A DNA stretch of 64,000 nucleotides, taken from Calliopsis andreniformis. Taxonomy: Eukaryota; Arthropoda; Insecta; Hymenoptera; Andrenidae. The translations under genes were made by a program, and so were the position numbers. The DNA lies in NCBI RefSeq assembly GCF_051401765.1, contig NC_135071.1:4814961-4878960 (forward strand), read 5' to 3'. Under the pieces are notes generated by a model, which saw only the letters and a program-made list of their open reading frames with translations, had not been told where the DNA came from and did no database searches. This document shows positions 44,336-54,500 of the stretch, piece after piece (the stretch's first letter is position 1; the number at the start of each line of letters is the position of its first letter).

Positions 44336-44822
44336 CATCATTAGATGCGACATTTTCTATACCTCTTTTCGGTATTTCACAGTCTGAAATAAAGCTCAGC
44401 AATTTGATGTACTAGAAGGTTGGTACGTAAACACAATCTATCGAAGCTTCTGTGGATTTGGACCCTTTAATTTTCTTCAGCTCTCTTCGGAAGCTGCACC
44501 GCATATTATGAATCTGTTCTGTTACGAAATCCTTATTTGCTAAAGGGTTTATTTCCTTGTACTTTTCAATTAATACTTCCATTGCAGCATTTTTAGCATT
44601 TTTGTCCATGTATGCTTTAGATTTTACATCCCACAAACACTTAAAATCCTTATATATTCCAATAAATTTTTCCCAAAATGTACAACTGCCTTCCAAACTC
44701 ATGATTTTTTCATTCGTTGCACTCAAGATGTTTTTCGTGTAAAAATTAAAAGAAAGACTGCCATCTTTTCTCATTTTGTTTAGGTAAAATGTTTGTGCTT
44801 CTACTGATTTTGTTTCTACCAA
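44270..44822 (-). pseudogene. Harbinger-associated MADF/Myb-like DNA-binding protein
   Basis: PIF/Harbinger elements carry a second protein that helps transposase enter the nucleus and bind DNA. This one reads FWEKFIGIYKDFKCLWDVKS, KAYMDKNAKNAAMEVLIEKY, VTEQIHNMRCSFRRELKKI, then SIDCVYVPTF: the MADF-like pattern of 'LW......Y.....K..a...i', 'v...i..lR..f..E' and 'yvPtlWyy..L'. A TAG at 44412-44414 stands where the conserved W is expected, and the same frame continues YIKLLSFISDCEIPKRGIENV to about 44300. The gene converges on the transposase, and the two 3' ends lie within about 60 bp or overlap. Confidence 0.8.
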
Positions 44823-45453
44823 TTTTGTTTCTACCGATTTTGTTTATATCGATTTCGATGAATTCAAGTGAAACGAATTTATCTATATCGCAATAAAAAT
44901 GCGAATAAATGAACGCGAATTTGGAAGGGAATCATTCATTCTAGGAAAAATTTAATAATTTGTATTTACTTTAGAATTAAGATATAATCGATCGAGAAGA
45001 GCTTCCAAGATTTTCGAGATCTTCTATAGAAATAAAAATTATATTATTTATATTTTAGTATTACCGGAAAAAATACTTGGCAACCTTATGTAAGTAGATG
45101 AGCGGCAACTAACCAAAAAAGTAATTAATAAGTCATATATTAATAAGTCATATAATAAGTCATATAAGTTATATATTACGGCCAATTAATAAAACTTAAT
45201 AAAAATAGAGTATTAGGACATGTTTAATAAATAAAGATAAAATGTTATTACTTCCTAGCAAGGACTCGTTTATTTAAATTTTATATATCATCCAGCAGGT
45301 TTGTGAAATTATTTGTCTCAATAGTTGCAGTGATATATTTTTTTAACATTCTCTTTCTTTCACATGATATCAAGAGTATGTCTCATCGCCTCACATGAGA
45401 CCTTGTCTTGAGGCATGCCTCGAGGTAGGTCTCATCGTGTAGGGCCTCCTTAA

Positions 45454-45542
45454 CGAATGGTAATGGTGGTCACGACGTGTTCAAAGAAACAATTGATAAG
45501 CGGTAGCATCAGGCTCACGCCAACGCTATCGATAATGTACAC
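45454..45542. other. Short spacer between Harbinger and next insertion
   Basis: Under 100 bp of original flanking sequence. It continues at 47700 once the insertion at 45543-47695 is removed (AATGTACAC joins GTACAAGG). Confidence 0.5.
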
Positions 45543-47695
45543 TGTTACGTTTCGAACAGGAAATTTTTCGGATTTTTGACTTTCGGCCATTACGTCGGCC
45601 GGGGTGTGTCACGACAATGCTTTGTCATTATGGAATTTCCTAGTCTGGCACATTCTGGCCTTTGACGTTCAAAATTCTAAATTATAATTGTTGTGATTGT
45701 ATTATACGCTCTCCTTGGAGTCGTCGTCGAAAGTCGGCGACGCGAGTGTGTGTGAATGTGTGAGAGTTGTGAGGATGTATGTGTGCGTGTGTGTGTTCTT
45801 CTGAAGCCTCGAGAAGGTGAGCATGAACACCTTAGCCGTAACAACTATCGTTACATTACGATGTTTGGAATTGCGGGTTCTCATGCGCTTGAATGAGTGT
45901 GCACCGAGAGTGTGGTCAACACCTTCTGTTGCAAGTCAAGCATCTTGTTGTCCGTGATGCCTGTTGGAGCTAATTGCAAATTGTTCATAGGGTTCCAATG
46001 CACCTGTATCTTGCATGAATTGGGACGGTTGCGAGTAATCGCAGAAAACTTTGTAATGTGACGGCGTGTCAAGAATTTGGAATGAGAACCTTTCGCGTTT
46101 GGTTTTGGAATTCGCACAAAAACTGTATACAGCGCGCGACACGACGCGACGCGCGAGCGACGATACCACGCGACGAAAACGCCGAGCGTTTCCCGCGAAA
46201 GTGTGAAAAACTTGTGTAAATTATTACAACAAGTTTAATAATTATTGACCGTCGTTAATTGTAAGGAGTAATAGAGGATGTTGTTCATGTGTAGCATTGC
46301 GCAAAATATTGAGCAACCTGTGAATTGTGAAGAAAACCGGAAATAGAGCACACGCGATATATCGAAATGCGAGTTGACAAATCGCGCGACGGCTCCCGCA
46401 CGCTGCCTCACCTGATTCGTCAGGACCTCTCACGGATACGGCAGAAGATCACTGTATTGGTGATCCTCGAAGGATCCTGCCTATCCTGATTTCCGTGATC
46501 GATCACTCTTCGTCGACAAGTCGCGAGGTGCGTGACGGGAGACCGTGGGTTTAATTATATTCTATTTCTTTCTTTCCCTCTATCTTTTTGTTCTTTTCTC
46601 AATTATTAATTGTTTCGAGCGTAGATTCACGGGAGTGAATGGACTCAATCGCCCACGAAAAAAAATTCGGCAACTCGTTCAGAAAACCATAGTTCGATAT
46701 AAAATTCAATTCTCTAACCATTCCGCGTGTGCTCTCTTTTTCTTTACAGTATTATCATCATTCATAGCTACATTGTATCGTACTGCATCTTACAACCGAA
46801 CTGGCATACCTTAAGGATTTGATTTGGCTCATTATTGGATTTGTTATCTGGAAAAGGATTGATTACGTTGATTTCTTCAACTGCGTGAGTCTTTTGAATA
46901 TTGTCTGATTTTGATTTATATATATAATTGTCTGGAATTGTTTCATATTCTTTGTGTATTGATTATATATTGATTTCTCATTGTTGTACATGAATTATCG
47001 CCTTTTCTTTCTTTTATACGATGCGTGCATTTATTAACGTCATATAATTGTGATTAATATCTTATTATATTATATAATAATTATTGTAATTATTTTACGG
47101 TTGTGTGCTCATTCACCGTGGTGCATTTCAATTCTTTCCTCTTCAATTTTCTTTGTTTATGCATACGATTATCTGTTGTTAATCTTGTTGTTAATTCAAC
47201 AACAACTTGTTACAATCTCAGAGACTATAATATATTTATTTTTTTTCCTTTTGTCTTCATATATACTTTGTGCTGATTACTTCACCTTTCCAAATGCAGT
47301 ATTAGCATAAGCCTCCACCTCTCGGGAAAATCGATCACGCATAGCGGGGCCCGTATGGGACTAGATGGTTTCCTAACCCATTTACCTTTATCCTCCTTGG
47401 ATATTTCATTAATAGAAGTTTAGATATACTCGCGCATCGTGGCCGAGCTTCCTTTTCACAGCCGCTCTGTTATCGCGACCACACTACCATTTCGCACTGT
47501 CTCAGCACATTTAATTCACAGACAGAGTAGTGGCTCGGACTAGACGTTAGAACGCATAGAAGTATATTTTTCTCTATAAAAATACCTCCCATGACTGACC
47601 TGTGGGGTGATTGTTTATGTGACGGACGGAGTTACGAATTCTGTTCGTAAGAGAAGCGATACGAACGAACGGAGTTACGGACTGCGCCCGTAACA
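45543..47695 (+). repeat. Probable long solo LTR (2,153 bp)
   Basis: It starts TGTTACGTTTCG and ends GCGCCCGTAACA, a 7 bp inverted end TGTTACG/CGTAACA, with ACAC duplicated on both sides (45539-45542, 47696-47699). A TATA-like CTCTATAAAAATACC lies at about 47571, 120 bp before the right end, as expected for a plus-oriented LTR with a very long U3. A TG/GT-rich run lies at 45745-45800. No reading frame resembles gag or pol. The alternative is a non-autonomous LTR element with short ends that I could not delimit. Confidence 0.6.
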
Positions 47696-47966
47696 ACACG
47701 TACAAGGTACAATTCAACTGTGAAGTATATAAAATTTTCTGTAAATATCTCGGAAACTAAGGCCAACCGTCTATTCTGTGTTAAAGAAAAAGTTATTGAA
47801 AAACACCTTCTTTATAACAATTTTGGAAGTGGACAAAATTGATGAGGAACCAGTACATCGAGAACTTGACCCTTAGCTCCTTGTCAAATTTTTTTAATAA
47901 ATCGAATAAAACTTTTTCGTTTCCGACATAAATTTCGAGATAATCAAGTTTAAATATTCGCTCCGC

Positions 47967-48223
47967 AATATACGCACTTACGGCTAATTGTAAGTTATGA
48001 TTCACCCAACGACGTATGATGTCTACTGTGTTTGTAAACAATGTTTTACGACTTTTGATATGTTACTCAAATCGCCAATTCATCGTGAACACTTAGATTT
48101 TGTAAATTTGCCACAATGATGACTTACACGAGTTGGGAATATGTTGATATAATGATTATTTACAAACACTGTAGACATTACACGTCTCTGAGTGAATCGT
48201 ATCTTAGCCGTAAGTGCGTATAA
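47967..48223. repeat. Imperfect inverted repeat, hairpin-like
   Basis: The arm 47967-48035 (ATACGCACTTACGGCTAA ... GTCTACTGTGTTTGTAAA) is repeated in reverse at 48155-48223, about 65 bp per arm with several mismatches and a 120 bp spacer. The frame 47793-48041 on the minus strand overlaps it and is not convincing as a gene. It could be a small foldback element. Confidence 0.65.
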
Positions 48224-48510
48224 TATGAAGGGAATCTCCAATCCTGACTATGTCGGAAAGTAAGCCGAAAATGAACAAATTTTATTGGTTATATTTTCCT
48301 TATTGTTTCATAAGAAACCACCATCTGCCCGCTTGTACATGTTATTCGGAAACAACCAGTATTTATACAGGTTTATACAATCCCGTTTATACATTTCTTT
48401 AGAAATGAACGACTGCAAACTTATTCAAGAATTAATTCCTTTAGCACTTTGTGCTATAAGTAAAAAATAATGTTGAAAAAACTAGGACGCCCCAAGATCC
48501 TAAAGCCTTG

Positions 48511-48757
48511 TTCAGATTAGTCAAGTTACTTGAATTCAAATGATTTGAATGCAAGTGATTTGGAGCAAATTGACCAAAATGAAAATTGTTATTTTACGTA
48601 ACTTGAAACATCACTTCAAGTTTTTATTTTGTCTAGGCACGTTCAGATTAGTCACGTTTCTTAACTTTAAGTGGCTAAAATGCAAGAGATTCAAGGCAAT
48701 ATGACCAATGTGAAGGTGTTATATTACTTGACTTGAAATGTCCTTTCAAGCTTCAAG
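48511..48757 (+). repeat. Two diverged tandem copies of a ~130 bp unit
   Basis: GTTCAGATTAGTCA(A/C)GTT... starts both copies (48511 and 48642). Each holds AAATGCAAG(T/A)GATT, an 'A(T/A)TGACCAA..TGAA' block, TTA(C)TTGACTTGAAA and TTCAAG. The repeated CTTGAA/TTCAAG words suggest an internally palindromic non-autonomous element. Confidence 0.65.
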
Positions 48758-48922
48758 TAAAGTTGACGTCTTTTAAACTTTTCCTTGCCCTGAAATACAC
48801 ATTGATTGATGTATGCCATGGTGTATACTGTATCATACAGGGGAAATTTCGAGCAAAATTTCAATCATCGACAAGATGTCGGACGGGCAAGTTGTGATTT
48901 GTATCGCTCGCGAGTGTAAACA

Positions 48923-50176
48923 TATACAGGGTTTCCCAAACTAACTGCGGGAGCCGGAAATGGGAGATTCCTACGGTGATTCTAAACAACATTTTCCTTT
49001 GCAAAAATGTCCTCCGAAGCTTTGTTAACGAGTTATTACCGAAAAACCCCGACCAATCACAGAGCGCGAATAGCGAGCGCTCGGCCGACCAGCGACAGGG
49101 CACAAGTTACGCGGAGCGTCTGCTACTCACCGTGCTCGAGGCTTGTACAAGAAACTCAAAATCTTTACGTTATTGCCCAATTTCTCCTAAACTATTGGAT
49201 GAAAAATTATGAAAAAAAATCAGAGACACGCTGGCTATCACGACACATATTGTGAAATTTTTTCAGATTTTTAAATTAATTATCCAAATTGTCAAAAATA
49301 AAAACGAGGAAAAAGAATTTAAAAATGCCGATTTAGTAAAGTAATACCATAATAAAAAAAGTAAAAAGCAATGTTTTCGTAGTTCCTACGGATTGTACGT
49401 TATTTTACTGTGTATTAAAACATTGAAAACTTTAGAAGAATACTTATTTCATAATGACTGAACGAAAATTGGACGTATTAGTTGCTGTAATCGATAAAAA
49501 GTACGGACACATCGATTTTTATTTCTTTAATTATGACGGACCAAAACAAAAAATGTTTACATAAATTGAGATTAATAATATGACTCTAGTAATATGAGTA
49601 ACTAGTCGCGGTAAAACTCATCCATTCGGAGAGGAATTCACCTGCTGCTTGAACACTTGCTCCATTGGGTCATTGTGCCGATCCTGATCATTGGGCAATG
49701 ACGGTAGCGTTGATCGCAGGTATACAAGACCACAAGAAGCCACATTGCATTTACAACACTTCGCGGTCACGAACACTAATCACATCACCAAACGAGCACT
49801 TGACCTTTTATTGATCGACAACGATTATTATGGAACGTTCTGCGGCATTCCGTAAATAAATACAAGGTGTTACACGGTTCGGCGGCGAAATTGCGATCGA
49901 TACTGACAATTTTTTCCGAAGTCTCTTTCCTCGTGCTCTCGCATCCCTCCAGCGCGACTTCTCGGGGTGTAGCTTCGTTGAAATACGCGTAGCTGGTGCA
50001 CCGTCACTGATCAGCCGAGTGCTCCCTATCCTCGCTCTCTGATTGGTCGATATTTTTCTTTAATAACTCGTTAACAAAACTTCAGAGAACATTTTTGCAA
50101 TGGCAAAAATTGTTTAGAATCACCCCAGGAATATCCCCTTAACGGCTTCGCCACATTGTGTAGAACCCCCTGTATA
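48923..50176. mobile_element. Mariner-type foldback element with long imperfect inverted arms
   Basis: The left end TATACAGGGTTTCCCA (48923) and right end ..CCCCCTGTATA (50176) are inverted, with TA at both edges. The arms share GATTCCT..GGTGATTCTAAACAA, GCAAAAATGT(C/T)CTC(C/T)GAAG, TTTGTTAACGAGTTATTA and ACCAATCA(C/G)AGAGCG over about 250 bp. A third family member lies at 61131-61400. The middle has no transposase. It could also be two copies in opposite orientation; I cannot exclude this. Confidence 0.65.
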
Positions 50177-50362
50177 CATAAAAAAGAAACTTCTTTGGTA
50201 TATCAGAAAAGGAATATTTCGTCTTTTTTTTAATTTACTTTATCAAGAAACACCCAAACTGCTCATGTTTATAATGTATAAATGTCTTTTTATTTTTGTA
50301 AATAATAATATAAACACGGTTTATTATGTAATTGCAAAATAATTTAATATAACTTGCCTTAT

Positions 50363-51706
50363 GGGTCATTCCACGCGAAATCGGGCACGTTTCGGAGCAA
50401 GTTCTTGTAATTTGCTCAAATTTGAATATGTTGTAGTCTTTAACGATATTTAAATGTACTCCAAAGGATTTTTCAAAATTTTGAAAATTGTCGATTTTAC
50501 AGCTGTTTGAAGTTAAGTGCTACCTTTTTTTAAAAAAATTATAGCTATTGAACTAGTAAGCGGACGGAGATGAGCTTTACGGTGCTTATAGAGAAAATAT
50601 TGAAGTTTGTAAAAAAAATTATTTCATTTAAAAAAAATTGTTTTTTAATCATCTTTTTTGCAATTATTTTAAACAAATGCAGGTTTTTAAGATGATGCGC
50701 GATTTTAAAAATCTGAAAAAAAAGGAGAATATAGTTTGATCCTTCCCCTTGATGGACAAACTTTCAAAAAGATGGACATTTTAAAATTGGCCCTGTGAAA
50801 ATTGCCGAAAGTTGACGCTGCGTCGAGTCGCACTGCTGTGGCGGGCGCGTCGTCGCTGGCAGCCTGCTCGACTCCAGTGGACGAACGTGCGTTATTTGCA
50901 ATCAAGGCGACTTCACCCAACATTATTCTACATTATCTCCGAGCATTTGCAAGGTTTAATGCAATCAATAAATATTGGTAACTCAATCTTCGTGTTATTC
51001 TTGAAAACATAAATATAATCTCTTAAATCCTAGCTTTCATTTCGAAGATTTTGGTATTAATGCAGAATGGCACTTTTTTGTAACTTCACATGGCAAAAAT
51101 GAATGTGAACTTGTCAATAAGAATCATTGACAAAGAGTGAGTTACCAATATTTGCCGCCTTGATCGCAAATAATAACGCACGTTCGTCCGCTGGAGTCGA
51201 GCAGGCTGCCAGCGACGACGCGCCCGCCACAGCAGTGCGACTCGACGCAGCGTCAACTTTCGGCAATTTTCACAGGGCCAATTTTAAAATGTCCATCTTT
51301 TTGAAAGTTTGTCCATCAAGGGGAAGGATCAAACTATATTCTCCTTTTTTTTTCAGATTTTTAAAATCGCGCATCATCTTAAAAACCTGCATTTGTTTAA
51401 AATAATTGCAAAAAAGATGATTAAAAAACAAGTTTTTTGAAATGAAATAATTTTTTTTACAAACTTCAATATTTTCTCTATAAGCACCGTAAAGCTCATC
51501 TTCGTCCGCTTACTAGTTCAATAGCTATAATTTTTTAAAAAAAAGGTAGCACTTAACTTCAAACAGCTGTAAAATCGACAATTTTCAAAATTTTGAAAAA
51601 TCCTTTGGGGTACGTTTAAATATCGTTAAAGACTACAACATATTCAAATTTGAGCAAATTACAAGAACTTGCTCCGAAACGTGCCCGATTTCGCGTGGAA
51701 TGACCC
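50363..51706. mobile_element. Foldback (long-inverted-repeat) element
   Basis: 1,344 bp, starting GGGTCATTCCACGCGAAAT and ending in its complement, with TTAT duplicated (50359-50362, 51707-51710). The arms (50363-51002 and 51115-51706) are nearly complementary over about 590 bp; the left arm has an extra ~60 bp near 50910-50968. The central spacer is about 110 bp. Matching frames in each arm (50705-50923 minus, 51127-51405 plus) are mirror images of one repeat, not two genes. No transposase is encoded. I recall GGGTCATTCCACGCGAA-type ends as frequent in insect repeats. Confidence 0.85.
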
Positions 51707-51710
51707 TTAT

Positions 51711-53215
51711 GTAATTGGAAAATTCCATAACGCTTCCTGCATACGTTACACGCTCAAATATTCGGTCTTTCACCTTATAACTTATTTTGATATTTGTGGT
51801 TTAAAAGCAGTTACGTATCTAAAAGATCTAATAAGTTTGAAAATCCGGTAGATAATACATTTCTTAAATCGTCTCAACCTGTATGCGATGTTCAGGGATC
51901 TTCAGAAGTTGTAGTAGTTAAGTACTTGCTCATGGCACAAAAAGACATTATGCCTTAAGTATTTCGTTGACAAATATGTGAAATCATGGACAAGCGTAAC
52001 GACATGCGTTTTGAACTCTGTAACTTCTAAGTTTTATAGAATTTGTATGAAAGTTGTGTGCGACGCTAGACCTACTACATTATAAAACCACATAATCAAC
52101 TGAAAAAGCTAGCCATATATAATATTGCACCAATTTCTCAAGTAAGCCTTCTCTGGGGTGAGTTTCACCCCTTTAAACCGATTATCCGCAAATATAAAGA
52201 AATACGTATCACTCAGTTTTTTGAGTATACAACATACGACAAGTGTATTGGTAAGGAAGTGACCTGCCTTCGGCATATGAGCAGATGGCCTTCGAATCTT
52301 CGTGCTCCCCTCCCGTCGTGTATTACGTCACACGTTGTTATATCTATACATACGCACTATTATAGTCCGTAGCGTTCCAAGCTCGGTCTTCTTCTTCGTC
52401 GAATCTTTGTGTTCGCGAACACAACAGTCAATTATTTACAATAAAATAAGTGCGTGAAGTCATTTAATCCGTTGAATTTCTTTATCTACAGACGCGGTAG
52501 CATTTCGACGCCAGGTACATGAAGAAGAACACCCTGTATATATATGTCGACTGTCGCTGCCGTATATCTTTACTCGAGAATCGGCAATTTCAACCTTACC
52601 TGAAACTTATTTCATTAATATCTCATCACACGGGCAATATTTTCTAAATTTAAAAGCATTTTTCTTATGTAAACCGCATCTGAGCTTTCCTATAAGAACA
52701 AATTCAATAAAATCGGTCAACCTATGACAGAGATATCGTAATATCATATCATGGATTAGTCGAAAATTGTATGATCTTTCTACTGATTCTTCTTATGATT
52801 TTTATTCTTCAGGCAAATTTTCGTCAACGTAATACGTATACGTGTTACACACTCATTCAGCCAAAAGGAACTAACACATGTTTCGTTCGTCGACTCTCGG
52901 GGTCATTCGGCAGGGCACTGCAGCCGTTATTGGAAAGATAATCTGCCAAGTGTTGCATGACATTTCGGACGCACCGGCAGGAAAGTTATCTGTAATAGAA
53001 GGTTATAGAACGGAGAAGCATCTTCATTCCCACAAGTTTTTGAAAATTTGTGCCACGAAAGAATTTTCATTTAAATTCTCATTTAAAACATTATCATTTC
53101 ATTGTTTTAACTGCTTTCAGTTTATAATTAACTAGTTGATACATTTCTCTTCTGAAATGCAACAGAAAGTTCAAATATTGATATAATAAATATTCGAAGA
53201 AAAATTACGATAGAA
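51711..53215. other. Unassigned sequence
   Basis: About 1.5 kb without a clear gene. A stretch TGTATTACGTCACACG...TTATCTACA (52319-52490) with an AATAAAATAAG signal looks LTR-like but has no target duplication. A palindrome GGGGTGAGTTTCACCCC lies at about 52156-52172. A mariner-like ACACCCTGTATATA occurs at about 52529. The 85-codon frame at 52878-53135 is not recognised. Confidence 0.35.
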
Positions 53216-53680
53216 ATGTATGGTTATTACAACAAATATAATTATACAAGTACTACTATCACTATAAATTGTGTGGTACACCTTGCACTGCCCAAGATGT
53301 TAAAAAAATCATTTGAATTTCAAGACATAGTAAAACATAATTTCACAGAATGGATAAATCTGACAGATCCTTCCAATAATTGTGATAGTTCAAATACAAA
53401 CATGATGAAAAAAGTCAGTATAACTGCTTCCAAACAAATTCTTATTGCAAAGTTACTTTTGTCCGATCACAATAGTGGTGCGACAACGAAACTCGAAAAT
53501 TTCTACATCAAAGCAATACCTACTGCTAAGATACAAAAGGCAGATCACTGTTATAAACTTAAGGCAGCGATTTTCTATCGCGATAGAAGTATTGCCGATG
53601 GTCATTACACGAGTATGGTAAGGGGTAAGCGTACAACGTGGATATCCATTGATGATTTACGAGTAAAAAAACAAGCTTGA
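53216..53680 (+). pseudogene. Ubiquitin-specific-protease-like (C19) C-terminal fragment
   Basis: A 154-codon frame. The second half reads LENFYIKAIPTAKIQ, YKLKAAIFYRD and IADGHYTSMVRGKRTTWISI-DDLRV. GHYTSMV carries the catalytic histidine of USP-type deubiquitinases, and 'W...DD..V' follows as in the family ('GHYt.y.r....W...DD..v'). The Cys box of the active site is not found upstream, so only the C-terminal third is present. The first ~25 codons look like unrelated AT-rich sequence; coding probably starts near 53305. Many insect repeats carry such peptidase ORFs, so this may be transposon cargo rather than a host gene. Confidence 0.6.
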
Positions 53681-53984
53681 CCACGAAATGCTAAAAATGC
53701 ATACATATTTTTCTTCGAAAAGTGTTAATTTTTGGTTGTTATTACAGTTCAATGTTAAATACGTTCAGCGCCGAAGGCTGCTTTAGCGTCATAAGCTGCT
53801 TTGCGCACCATGTATTCTACACAAGCTGCTATACATGTAATATAATACATATAGGTCGGCATTGCGGTGTACATGGTTTCTTCTAGTAGTTGTTAAACTT
53901 ACATAGAATGTATCCTTAATTCCGTCCCTTGATAAGACAGTTCATGGCTGTTGATGATCTTTGCAAATAGAAATGAGATCCCCA

Positions 53985-54500
53985 CAAAAACTTCACAAAA
54001 GTAAAAAAATTACGCCAAGTACATGAAAACCACAAAAAAATAGGAAATTACGATATAAAAAAAATATGTGAAATCGACATGAGTTGCAAGTACATATGCC
54101 CACAACAAAATAGAAGATTGCAACATATCTCCACAAAAAAATAGAAGATTACAAAATAAAAAAAATATGTAAAACCAACATGTGCTGCAAGTTCATATCC
54201 CCACATAAAAACAGAAGATTACAGTATAAAAAAAATATGCGAAATTAGAATGAGCTGCAAGTACATATGACGATATAAGAAAAAATGATTGCAACTACAT
54301 ATCACCACAAATTGAGATTGTGTAACACTGACCCACACAATGTAGAATCGTGTTCGATGGCTGGAAAGCACTCAATTCTTAAAGAGTAAGTAGCATGTTT
54401 CCATCCCAGTATGCCAAAAATGCACTCGATACATTCTATTACTCATATCGCGGACATTTTAATAATACGAAGATAAAATGTAACATCTAGATATTTGCCT
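53985..54500 (+). repeat. Left long inverted repeat of an unclassified element, with 70 bp tandem units
   Basis: It contains about 3.5 copies of a ~70 bp unit (CCACAAAAAAATAG(A/G)A..ATTAC..TATAAAAAAAATATG, then ...TGCAAGTACATATG) between 54025 and 54300, then 200 bp (54310-54490) with GATTGTGTAACACTGACCCA and ATGTAACATCTAGAT. The same parts occur in reverse at 56036-56225 and 56430-56560. Outer limits are not sharply defined, and no target duplication was identified. Confidence 0.7.

Larger units (their letters stand above)
41732..45450 (+). mobile_element. PIF/Harbinger transposon with two convergent genes
   Basis: Flanked by TAA (41729-41731, 45451-45453), the 3 bp TWA duplication typical of PIF/Harbinger. 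The ends start AG(T/G)AGGCCCTACACGATGA. Subterminal regions share more inverted sequence rich in 'GAGAC' (41750-41820 and 45365-45435). It carries a spliced transposase on the plus strand and a MADF-like gene on the minus strand, the standard two-gene layout. An 895 bp solo LTR sits in the transposase gene, so the element is 2.8 kb net. Both genes have stops. Confidence 0.9.

Noticed and set aside
41403..45475. Inverted similarity CACCACC..TTACCATTCGTTA on both sides of the Harbinger as a larger element's ends
   Set aside because: Only about 25 bp match, one is 300 bp away from the element, and no further structure supports it.
50705..51405. Two genes encoding similar alanine-rich peptides
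   Set aside because: They are mirror images in the arms of a foldback element.
52319..52490. Solo LTR (TGTATTACG...TTATCTACA)
   Set aside because: TG..CA ends and AATAAA are present, but the flanks are not duplicated (GTCG versus GACG).
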